From assembly GCA_033283265.1 (NCBI GenBank), contig JAWMQN010000001.1:1054001-1118000 (forward strand): 64,000 nucleotides of DNA. The letters are read 5' to 3'. Position numbers and translations under genes: made by a program. The stretch comes from Mangrovimicrobium sp033283265. GTDB taxonomy: Bacteria; Pseudomonadota; Gammaproteobacteria; Pseudomonadales; Halieaceae. Each line of letters starts with the position of its first letter. Position 1 is the stretch's first letter. Shown piece by piece: positions 42,459 through 48,506 of the stretch. The notes under the pieces are model-generated. The model ran no database searches, had not been told where the DNA came from, and saw only the letters and a program-made list of their open reading frames with translations.

Positions 42459-43423
42459 CCACTCAGCCGTCCATCACACTCGATAAAGCAGTAAAGCGGT
42501 ATCTGGAGGACTGCACCGCTCGCGGTGAAACGCCGCGCACCGTCGAAGGCAAAAGCTGTAATCTGGCCGCGTTCATTCGCTGGTGCCACCACCATCATCT
42601 CCGCCACTGCGAAGACGTAACAGAGGCCCAGCTGGAGTGGTACCGAAGTTATGTCAGTCACTATGTCGATTCCCGTCGCAGGAAGCCGCTGGATATTGCC
42701 ACCCAACGAAATCGCCTCGGTGCGGTTAAAGTGTTCTTTCGCAGGCTTCACTTTCTACACTGTATTTCCAGCAATCCCGCAGCTTTTTACGAACTCCCAC
42801 CTGTCCCTCACCGAATTCCTCACTCTGTGTTATCCGAGCAGGAAATTGAACTGATCCTGGCTCATACCCTTTTGTACGGTGAAAGGGGTATCCGTGACCG
42901 CGCCATTCTGGAAACATTTTATGCCACGGGAATACGCAGAATGGAGCTGGGACGCCTCACCTTACCGGATGTGGATCTTGTTACCGGAGTGATTCTGATC
43001 AATGCGGGAAAAGGACGGAAGGATAGACGGGTACCGATGGCGCGCAGAACCGTTGGTTGGATACGGCGTTACCTGGACGAGGTGCGTCCGGTCATTGAAC
43101 AACCGGAATCCGGGTCCGTCCTTTTTCTATCCATGAAGGGCCCACCGCTTACCCCGAATCAGTTGAGTCGTCTCGCCGGAAAATATATCCGCCGTGCGGG
43201 TGTGAACAAAAGCGGCGCCTGTCACGTCTGGCGCCATAGCGCCGCGACTCTGATGCTGGAAAATGGCGCTGGTCTTCGGCAGATCCAGGAGATGCTGGGA
43301 CACGCCAGTATTTCCACCACCCAGATCTATACGCATGTCACAATCAAGCAATTAAGAGAGGTCTACCAGCAATGCCATCCTGCCGCTCGGGACACGGTTG
43401 ATTCAATCACTTCGAGGCGCTAA
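42455..43423 (+). CDS. Tyrosine recombinase (Rci/XerD-like integrase), copy 1
   Basis: This 322-residue recombinase has an N-terminal core-binding domain (about 1-105) and a complete catalytic domain: Arg161 (T-G-I-R-R), Lys186 (G-K-G-R-K-D), His257 and Arg260 (H-V-W-R), His283 (L-G-H-A-S) and Tyr292 (Q-I-Y-T-H). Its start overlaps the upstream gene by four bases. Compared with copy 2 it differs at R167, I180, Q216 and P230 (H, L, L and S there), and it ends S-R-R where copy 2 stops earlier. It is the obvious enzyme for moving the unit and for inverting the tips. Confidence 0.92.
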   Translation: MTTQPSITLDKAVKRYLEDCTARGETPRTVEGKSCNLAAFIRWCHHHHLRHCEDVTEAQLEWYRSYVSHYVDSRRRKPLDIATQRNRLGAVKVFFRRLHFLHCISSNPAAFYELPPVPHRIPHSVLSEQEIELILAHTLLYGERGIRDRAILETFYATGIRRMELGRLTLPDVDLVTGVILINAGKGRKDRRVPMARRTVGWIRRYLDEVRPVIEQPESGSVLFLSMKGPPLTPNQLSRLAGKYIRRAGVNKSGACHVWRHSAATLMLENGAGLRQIQEMLGHASISTTQIYTHVTIKQLREVYQQCHPAARDTVDSITSRR

Positions 43424-43480
43424 ATGAGCCAGTAGTTACGCTCGTCGGCAAACTGTGGCTACGAAGGAATCGTAAATCGC

Positions 43481-43500
43481 ATCATTCACATGAATGGGCG
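43481..43500 (+). other. Recombination site, direct orientation (unit A / unit B junction)
   Basis: ATCATTCAC is followed by ATGAATGGGCG. The centre CATTCA-ca-TGAATG is a near-perfect dyad. In the RHS frame the site codes I-I-H-M-N-G-R, so recombination here joins RHS body and tip in frame. Confidence 0.8.
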
Positions 43501-44356
43501 AGTTTATTCGCCGGGCATAGGGCGGATGCTGAGTCCAGATCCGGTAACGCAGGAGCCGGAGAGTGGGCAAAACTACAATCGTTATTCTTATGCCTTTAAC
43601 AACCCGTTAACATTTACCGATCCCTCAGGATTTTGTAATGACAGAAGCGAATACCAATGCCAGGTCGATGGCGGGAATGGCATGGAGGAGACTCATGTGA
43701 CGGGCCGAGACCTATCAGGGTTCGGCTTCGGTGGTGGATTCACGAGTGGTGCTGCTGGCCTTTATACGGCAAGTACTCCAACGCCGGTAATTGGGGATCG
43801 TGCAACAGATTCATTAGAAGAGGCAATAGTGCAGCCAGGACCAGTTGATGAAGAAGATGCTTGCGCTGACAAAGGAAGTAGCTGTCAAGTACAACACAAA
43901 AACGGAGAGACTATTCTTACCTTGGAGTCGAACTCTGTAAGAAATCGATCATTACTCAGTATGGCGGGAATGTCGCTATCGTTCGCTGCTACTGGTTTCT
44001 ATATTGAATCTATTGGTGGGAGTGCTGGATTTACGAATAAAACAAAGAGATTTCGGTGGTATGCAAATGGATGGCCGGGAAATCAACATATATCGACAGC
44101 AAGCCTCACAAAGCTGGGATTCCGTGTTGGTGCTGCAGGTCTGATTTTGGGCGTAGGTAACGATCTTAATCAGCTCTCAAAGGGCGGCCCCATCACCCCC
44201 ATAGAGGCAGCTGTTAACACGGCATTTGGAGTTGCAGGTATGTTTAATTCTTACATTGCAATAGCTTCGATCAGCTACTCATTCACCAAAGAGTATGGTG
44301 CGCAGGCGTTTAGCTTGGTTATGGGGGGGGTTATTGCTGGGCAAACTGTTGATTGA
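43490..44356 (+). CDS. Orphan RHS C-terminal tip 3 (putative toxin)
   Basis: This 288-codon frame begins M-N-G-R-V-Y-S-P-G-I-G-R-M-L-S-P-D-P and passes N-N-P-L-T-F-T-D-P-S-G. It shares the linker V-T-G-R-D-L-S-G-F-G with T-P-V-I-G-D. The distal part has T-K-R-F-R-W-Y-A-N-G-W-P-G-N-Q-H-I-S-T, a pattern I associate with RHS/polymorphic-toxin tips whose C-terminus is hydrophobic (A-A-G-L-I-L-G-V-G and V-M-G-G-V-I-A-G). Upstream the frame is open through G-Y-E-G-I-V-N-R-I-I-H into the end of recombinase module 1. No ribosome site precedes the ATG. Confidence 0.75.
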   Translation: MNGRVYSPGIGRMLSPDPVTQEPESGQNYNRYSYAFNNPLTFTDPSGFCNDRSEYQCQVDGGNGMEETHVTGRDLSGFGFGGGFTSGAAGLYTASTPTPVIGDRATDSLEEAIVQPGPVDEEDACADKGSSCQVQHKNGETILTLESNSVRNRSLLSMAGMSLSFAATGFYIESIGGSAGFTNKTKRFRWYANGWPGNQHISTASLTKLGFRVGAAGLILGVGNDLNQLSKGGPITPIEAAVNTAFGVAGMFNSYIAIASISYSFTKEYGAQAFSLVMGGVIAGQTVD

Positions 44357-44797
44357 GTGTATAACAATTATTCGGGCTTTTATTATCATATGAAAAATTG
44401 CTACTACTTTTTCTACTACAGTATTGTGCAGTTTTATAAGTCACAAGGGCGGTTTTTCCCTGATGACCCTTACGTTTGGGCTGTGATCGCGTTATCAGCT
44501 ATCCAGAGCGCGTTAGTTTGGTCTATTCAACTTATGGCTAAGTCGTCTGGATGGGACATCACTTACTATGAAGAATTTACTGCACATCTTCCGGAAATAT
44601 TTCAGTTTGGTTGGATTTTTATCCTCGCATTGCTGGTAAATTGGTTGATTTTTTTTCGAAAGGAAAAGCCTCCTCTAATTGAGGAGAGGTATGCTAGCCT
44701 TGATACAGGTGTGAGGCGGAAAGGGCACGTGGCATCCGCTTTAGTCATCATTGTTGTCATTACGTTTCTATTCTATCAAATTTTAAGCTTCGACTGA
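44357..44797 (+). CDS. Putative immunity protein 3: membrane protein
   Basis: This 146-residue frame starts with GTG directly after the stop of tip 3 (TGA-GTG), or with ATG at 44390. It has an aromatic N-terminus (Y-Y-F-F-Y-Y-S), three hydrophobic helices (about 42-60, 85-101 and 125-142) and a charged middle. Position and coupling match an immunity gene. Start choice is uncertain; neither codon has a good ribosome site. Confidence 0.6.
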   Translation: MYNNYSGFYYHMKNCYYFFYYSIVQFYKSQGRFFPDDPYVWAVIALSAIQSALVWSIQLMAKSSGWDITYYEEFTAHLPEIFQFGWIFILALLVNWLIFFRKEKPPLIEERYASLDTGVRRKGHVASALVIIVVITFLFYQILSFD

Positions 44798-44811
44798 GTT
44801 CACTTCGCTCG

Positions 44812-44825
44812 TTCACATGAATGGG
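44812..44825 (+). other. Relict recombination site between cassettes 3 and 4
   Basis: TTCACATGAATGGG occurs 15 bases after the stop of immunity gene 3 with no RHS frame behind it (the sequence continues AAAATTTAATGG). It looks like the scar of an earlier cassette boundary. The rest of 44798-44910 holds nothing else. Confidence 0.6.
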
Positions 44826-44910
44826 AAAATTTAATGGTCAATGGCTGGTATTACATCCAAGTGACAACCGCCACGACTCATTCAGACCCAAGACCGGGGT
44901 TACTCAGAAT

Positions 44911-45195
44911 TTACTCCGAGAGCATCATTGGTATTTTTATTAACAATAGTATTGCAATCGCAAGAAACACTAAGCGAGAAAAAACCGCTTCCCCGGACCT
45001 CATTTCCCATGAAGCAAAATACAGAGGTCGTTTCTGAATGAATGCGTATAGTATATAGAGACTTCCTGCTCCACATGCTATACCTAGCGCTGTTCTGCCT
45101 ATTTCTACTTCATTCAACACCGCGAGCGTCACTATAGAAATAATGTATCCGAGACAAAGAGTAATGAAGATACTCCTTGATTTTAGTGTCACCAT
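44911..45195 (-). CDS. Putative immunity protein 4: membrane protein
   Basis: This 94-residue protein has about three hydrophobic helices (F-I-T-L-C-L-G-Y-I-I-S-I-V-T-L near 10-24; A-L-G-I-A-C-G-A-G-S-L-Y-I-L near 36-49; L-V-F-L-A-I-A-I-L-L-L-I near 76-87). Its start lies seven bases inside the end of RHS tip 4, so the two are translationally coupled. It differs in sequence from the other three immunity candidates. Confidence 0.62.
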   Translation of the reverse strand: MVTLKSRSIFITLCLGYIISIVTLAVLNEVEIGRTALGIACGAGSLYILYAFIQKRPLYFASWEMRSGEAVFSRLVFLAIAILLLIKIPMMLSE

Positions 45196-45974
45196 TCGAC
45201 TGCCTCCTCATGGCTCTTGAAGCCAGCTGTAACTCCTGCGCCTGTTATAGCAATTCCGACAACACCTGCCACCTTTGTTCTTATATTTTTCGGAATTTTA
45301 TTGGTAAGGGGATGAAAATCTAATACGGCATTGAGTCCAGGTTCTATAGCTGCGGCTAATCCTGATTTGACAGTTTCCGTATCTGAATCGCTTGCTGCCA
45401 CACCAGCGCCAATCGATACGCCGGTAAGAATCAATGCCACCGGACCAGACACCACCCCACAGGGCGTACATACAATTGTAGTTCCACTGGAAATCATACC
45501 GGCAATTGCTGTCCAGTCAGAGATCGATCTCCAAAATAATTTATCTGGCAATAGCTCTGCGCGGCAGGTGTTCCCCCTGCATTCTCCGGGTTCCAGATCC
45601 TCTTCGACCTCTGACACTGGGACTGGACCAGACTTGGCATCCCCATATGCTGTAGCGCTGTCCCCTACGGCACCAATAGGGCTTCCGCCAAGCCCGACAC
45701 TAGAGCCAGACCCTCCAAGGTCGAAACCAGAATATGTATTCGTAATGGAGCCGCCAGTGCCACTCAGATCTCGTGCGGTCACTCCGGTTTCGCCCATGCA
45801 GTTATCCTGGCACTGCATCTGTCTCAGCTGATAACCACTAGGGTCCGTGTACTTCAGCGGGTTATTCAGAACGTAAGAGAATCTATTGTAATTTTGCACA
45901 TTTTCCGGCGCCTGCGTCACCGGATCTGGACTCAACATTCTTCCGATACTGGGAGAATAAACCCGCCCATTCAT
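45189..45974 (-). CDS. Orphan RHS C-terminal tip 4 (putative toxin)
   Basis: This 261-codon frame begins M-N-G-R-V-Y-S-P-S-I-G-R-M-L-S-P-D-P and passes N-N-P-L-K-Y-T-D-P-S-G. The linker V-T-A-R-D-L-S-G-T-G and A-V-G-D are shared with tips 2 and 3. The distal part is glycine-rich and hydrophobic (T-I-V-C-T-P-C-G-V-V-S-G-P-V-A-L-I-L-T-G, about 165-184; V-A-G-V-V-G-I-A-I-T-G-A-G, about 235-247), compatible with membrane insertion. As in tip 2, the frame extends a few codons into the recombinase module as V-I-I-H. Confidence 0.75.
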   Translation of the reverse strand: MNGRVYSPSIGRMLSPDPVTQAPENVQNYNRFSYVLNNPLKYTDPSGYQLRQMQCQDNCMGETGVTARDLSGTGGSITNTYSGFDLGGSGSSVGLGGSPIGAVGDSATAYGDAKSGPVPVSEVEEDLEPGECRGNTCRAELLPDKLFWRSISDWTAIAGMISSGTTIVCTPCGVVSGPVALILTGVSIGAGVAASDSDTETVKSGLAAAIEPGLNAVLDFHPLTNKIPKNIRTKVAGVVGIAITGAGVTAGFKSHEEAVEW

Positions 45975-45983
45975 GTGGATGAT
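45964..45983 (-). other. Recombination site, inverted orientation (tip 4 / recombinase module 2)
   Basis: On the minus strand it reads ATCATCCAC followed by ATGAATGGGCG, identical to the site at 41872-41891 and inverted relative to 43481-43500. Confidence 0.75.
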
Positions 45984-46148
45984 AACCCCCAGTTTTTCCG
46001 GGCGGAAATTCGATCAAAAGGCGCCAGGAATTCCTCCAGAAAAACAAGCAGTTGCCGTGCCTACCAATCGATGATTGAACCCGATTCTGACTGCGTGATC
46101 TAACGCTTAAGCGTATCTTGAAGGTCAAATGCGCTGGGAGGTAGGCCC

Positions 46149-46550
46149 ATGCACACCATCAACGAGGATGCACTTGTCGCCTTTGTGTTCTCCTACTACC
46201 ACCAGTCCCTGAAGAACTCCGAGCGGGCGATGCGGTTTGTAACTGCGCTTCGGTTCAATGAACCGGAACTGATTGAGCGACTGTATCTGGGCTTTTCCGA
46301 TCGCACCCTGGGCCAACAATTGCCCGCCGATGATACCGCGACCGGCGCTGCAGTCCGCGGTATGCTGAGGCGCCTTGGCCTGCTCAAGCCAACTGGTCAC
46401 GAGTTTCTGCGAGGCTGTGTTGCCTTTCCCCTGCTCGATGCCAGTCACCAGGTTGTAGGGGCCTACGCCTTTCGATTGGGTCCTTACGAAAAACGGCGCT
46501 GGCTTGAACCGGTGAGCTGGGTGCGAGGAAGCACCCCGGTCGGAAAATGA
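46149..46550 (+). CDS. Recombinase-associated protein resembling the DnaG Toprim_N linker domain, copy 2
   Basis: Its 133 residues are identical to the protein at 42057-42458, with the same GGGAGG ribosome site and the same ATGA overlap with the recombinase gene. Complete identity while the recombinase downstream has changed suggests recent duplication or gene conversion of this half of the module. Function is inferred only from the Toprim_N-like pattern and the coupling to the recombinase. Confidence 0.65.
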   Translation: MHTINEDALVAFVFSYYHQSLKNSERAMRFVTALRFNEPELIERLYLGFSDRTLGQQLPADDTATGAAVRGMLRRLGLLKPTGHEFLRGCVAFPLLDASHQVVGAYAFRLGPYEKRRWLEPVSWVRGSTPVGK

Positions 46551-47506
46551 CCACTCAGCCGTCCATCACACTCGATAAAGCAGTAAAGCGGTATCTGGAG
46601 GACTGCACCGCTCGCGGTGAAACGCCGCGCACCGTCGAAGGCAAAAGCTGTAATCTGGCCGCGTTCATTCGCTGGTGCCACCACCATCATCTCCGCCACT
46701 GCGAAGACGTAACAGAGGCCCAGCTGGAGTGGTACCGAAGTTATGTCAGTCACTATGTCGATTCCCGTCGCAGGAAGCCGCTGGATATTGCCACCCAACG
46801 AAATCGCCTCGGTGCGGTTAAAGTGTTCTTTCGCAGGCTTCACTTTCTACACTGTATTTCCAGCAATCCCGCAGCTTTTTACGAACTCCCACCTGTCCCT
46901 CACCGAATTCCTCACTCTGTGTTATCCGAGCAGGAAATTGAACTGATCCTGGCTCATACCCTTTTGTACGGTGAAAGGGGTATCCGCGACCGCGCCATTC
47001 TGGAAACATTTTATGCCACGGGTATACGCAGAATGGAGCTGGGACACCTCACCTTACCGGATGTGGATCTTGTTACTGGAGTACTTCTGATCAATGCGGG
47101 AAAAGGACGGAAGGATAGACGGGTTCCAATGGCGCGCAGAACCGTTGGTTGGATACGGCGTTACCTGGACGAGGTGCGTCCGGTCATTGAACTACCGGAA
47201 TCCGGGTCAGTCCTGTTTTTATCCATGAAGGGCTCACCGCTTACCCCGAATCAGTTGAGTCGGCTCGCCGGAAAATATATCCGCCGTGCGGGCGTGAACA
47301 AAAGCGGCGCCTGTCACGTCTGGCGCCACAGCGCCGCGACTCTGATGCTGGAAAATGGCGCTGGTCTTCGGCAGATCCAGGAAATGCTGGGACACGCCAG
47401 TATTTCCACCACTCAGATCTATACGCATGTCACGATCAAGCAATTAAGAGAGGTCTACCAGCAATGCCATCCTGCCGCTCGGGACACGGTTGATTCAATC
47501 ACCTAG
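46547..47506 (+). CDS. Tyrosine recombinase (Rci/XerD-like integrase), copy 2
   Basis: This 319-residue recombinase has all catalytic residues intact (Arg161, Lys186, His257-x-x-Arg260, His283, Tyr292). It differs from copy 1 at four positions (H167, L180, L216, S230), none of them catalytic, and ends three residues earlier because C-T-A-G replaces T-T-C-G near the stop. Both copies therefore look functional. Either could act in trans on all six sites of the array. Confidence 0.92.
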   Translation: MTTQPSITLDKAVKRYLEDCTARGETPRTVEGKSCNLAAFIRWCHHHHLRHCEDVTEAQLEWYRSYVSHYVDSRRRKPLDIATQRNRLGAVKVFFRRLHFLHCISSNPAAFYELPPVPHRIPHSVLSEQEIELILAHTLLYGERGIRDRAILETFYATGIRRMELGHLTLPDVDLVTGVLLINAGKGRKDRRVPMARRTVGWIRRYLDEVRPVIELPESGSVLFLSMKGSPLTPNQLSRLAGKYIRRAGVNKSGACHVWRHSAATLMLENGAGLRQIQEMLGHASISTTQIYTHVTIKQLREVYQQCHPAARDTVDSIT

Positions 47507-47572
47507 AGGCGCTAAATGAGCCAGTAGTTACGCTCGTCGGCAAACTGTGGCCACGAAGGAATCGTAAATCGC

Positions 47573-47590
47573 ATCATTCACGCCAATGAA
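47573..47590 (+). other. Right attachment junction in the nitroreductase gene
   Basis: ATCATTCAC (element) is followed by GCCAATGAA (host). With the left junction (39464-39480, ATCGTCCAC then ATGAATGG), the original host site reads GCATCGTCCACGCCAATGAA. It resembles the element site at 14 of the 20 aligned positions around a shared CAC. Confidence 0.8.
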
Positions 47591-48124
47591 CTGCTTGATC
47601 AGCCGCGCGTAGAGGGAGAGAAATTCCTGCGCGCAGCTGTCGAGCCCCTCCTCGCGCAACAGCAGCATCACCGTCTGCAGCCACATGCCCACATCCGACC
47701 ACTGCGGCGGCCCCATGATGCGCGGAAAGTAGCACAGCAGCAGCACCGGCGCGCCGAAGGAGACCACGTTCTCCATGATTTTCTCCTGCCGCGCCTGTGC
47801 GTCGTCGCGGGCCACGCCCATGGCCGCGTACTGGCTGGCGCCCATACGCGCCAGCCGGTCGACATATTTCGCATCGATCTGTGCCGGCTGGATCGTGTAC
47901 TCAATGGGCTCCTGCATCGCTGACTGCTGCATCAGTTCCTGCAGTTGCCGCAGTGGCTCGCCGGTCAGCACGGTGGCCTCCCAGGGCTGGAAATTACAGC
48001 CCGAGGGCGCCATCCGCGCCCTGTCCAGCACCCGCCGCAAGGTCTCCAGCGGCACCGGGGTATCGAGAAATGCGCGCACGCTACGCCGCGAGCTGACCGC
48101 CTGTGACACCGACATCAAATTCAT
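47582..48124 (-). pseudogene. Nitroreductase, 5' fragment split off by the insertion
   Basis: These 181 codons contain the FMN nitroreductase N-terminal motif S-S-R-R-S-V-R-A-F (about 11-19), A-P-S-G-C-N-F-Q-P-W (about 40-49) and the G-M-W-L-Q-T-V-M-L dimer/FMN helix (about 145). The host sequence ends after K-Q-F-I-G at 47582. In the present sequence the frame runs into the element and stops at 47528. The missing end, including F-F-C-G-M-G-I-G-Y, is at 39344-39472. The ATG at 48124 has GGGAG upstream. The full enzyme would have had 223 residues, usual for the family. Confidence 0.92.
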
Positions 48125-48257
48125 ACTTCTCCCTTTCGTGCTGTACCAGTTTGCGCAACCTGAATTGGCCTGCACGCGGCCCGCTGCCCGCTTGAGCGTA
48201 TTCCCGCTTTCCCCTAGACTCAACCGCCAGCCCCACAGACAACAGAGGTATAAGATC

Positions 48258-48497
48258 ATGATGGGAATGGGTGATGGTTCCTGCCCCTACGCTTTCAACT
48301 TCGACCCGGAGACTTTCAAGGTCGGCGACGCCGTGAGCTACCGGGTTCCCTCCCTTGGCGAGTTCCCCTTCGCGGCGGAAATCAAGGCGGTGCACGCTGA
48401 CTACATCGAAATCAGTGACTACGGCGAGCCGACCAAGGTCATGCGCGCCACCCGCGAGAGCCGCCCGCTGGTCTCCGACGCGGATGCCCTGGGCTGA
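48258..48497 (+). CDS. Small acidic protein of unknown function
   Basis: This 79-residue product starts M-M-G-M-G-D-G-S-C-P-Y-A-F-N-F-D-P-E. It has a short beta-rich body (V-G-D-A-V-S-Y-R-V-P; I-K-A-V-H-A-D-Y-I-E-I-S-D-Y-G-E-P) resembling a small SH3-like barrel. There is no signal peptide. AGAGGT lies about 10 bases upstream. It is divergent from the disrupted nitroreductase and convergent with the efflux transporter. Family not recognised. Confidence 0.6.
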   Translation: MMGMGDGSCPYAFNFDPETFKVGDAVSYRVPSLGEFPFAAEIKAVHADYIEISDYGEPTKVMRATRESRPLVSDADALG

Positions 48498-48506
48498 GAG
48501 CGTCCC

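Larger units (their letters stand above)
39473..43489 (+). mobile_element. Unit A: RHS-tip shufflon-like mobile unit (4017 bp)
   Basis: This unit runs from the ATGAATGG at 39473 to the ATCATTCAC ending at 43489. In order it carries RHS tip 1 with an immunity candidate (plus strand), an immunity candidate and RHS tip 2 (minus strand), and the 1607-bp recombinase module. Direct copies of the site flank the unit; an inverted copy (41872-41891) sits between tip 2 and the recombinase module. The left end is in the nitroreductase gene and the right end joins unit B. GC is visibly lower than in the host genes. Insertion made no target duplication, as expected for a tyrosine recombinase. Confidence 0.85.
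41883..43489 (+). repeat. Recombinase module, copy 1 (1607 bp)
   Basis: This module is repeated at 45975-47581 with the same length. It starts GTGGATGAT and ends ATCATTCAC, near-perfect 9-base terminal inverted repeats. The first 1 kb is identical in the two copies as far as I can compare; scattered differences begin near 42896 and continue to the end. It holds a 174-base leader, two overlapping genes, and a 66-base tail. The tail is open for A-N-C-G-Y-E-G-I-V-N-R-I-I-H into the next tip, resembling an RHS core. Confidence 0.9.
43490..47581 (+). mobile_element. Unit B: RHS-tip shufflon-like mobile unit (4092 bp)
   Basis: This unit has the same architecture as unit A: RHS tip 3 with immunity candidate (plus strand), immunity candidate and RHS tip 4 (minus strand), recombinase module copy 2. 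It runs from ATGAATGG (43490) to ATCATTCAC (ending 47581), where the nitroreductase gene resumes. The recombinase modules of A and B are nearly identical whereas the four tips share only the RHS core and linker. The units are therefore related by descent but carry exchanged cargo. An extra site copy at 44812 lies between the two cassettes. Confidence 0.85.
45975..47581 (+). repeat. Recombinase module, copy 2 (1607 bp)
   Basis: This is the second copy of the module at 41883-43489, exactly 4092 bases downstream and the same length. Its right end (ATCATTCAC, to 47581) joins the nitroreductase gene at GCCAATGAAC. The leader, with its promoter-like boxes and 12-base palindrome (46103-46114), is unchanged. 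Confidence 0.9.

Noticed and set aside
41883..43489. Recombinase module as an ordinary transposon or IS with its own inverted ends
   Set aside because: Its 9-base ends are the same sites that bound the tips, there is no target duplication, and the encoded enzyme is a tyrosine recombinase. The 1607-bp piece is better seen as part of the larger unit, although independent movement is not excluded.
39464..47590. Target-site duplication around the insertion
   Set aside because: Only CAC is shared at both ends and the host frame is restored exactly without removing a repeat, so there is no duplication.
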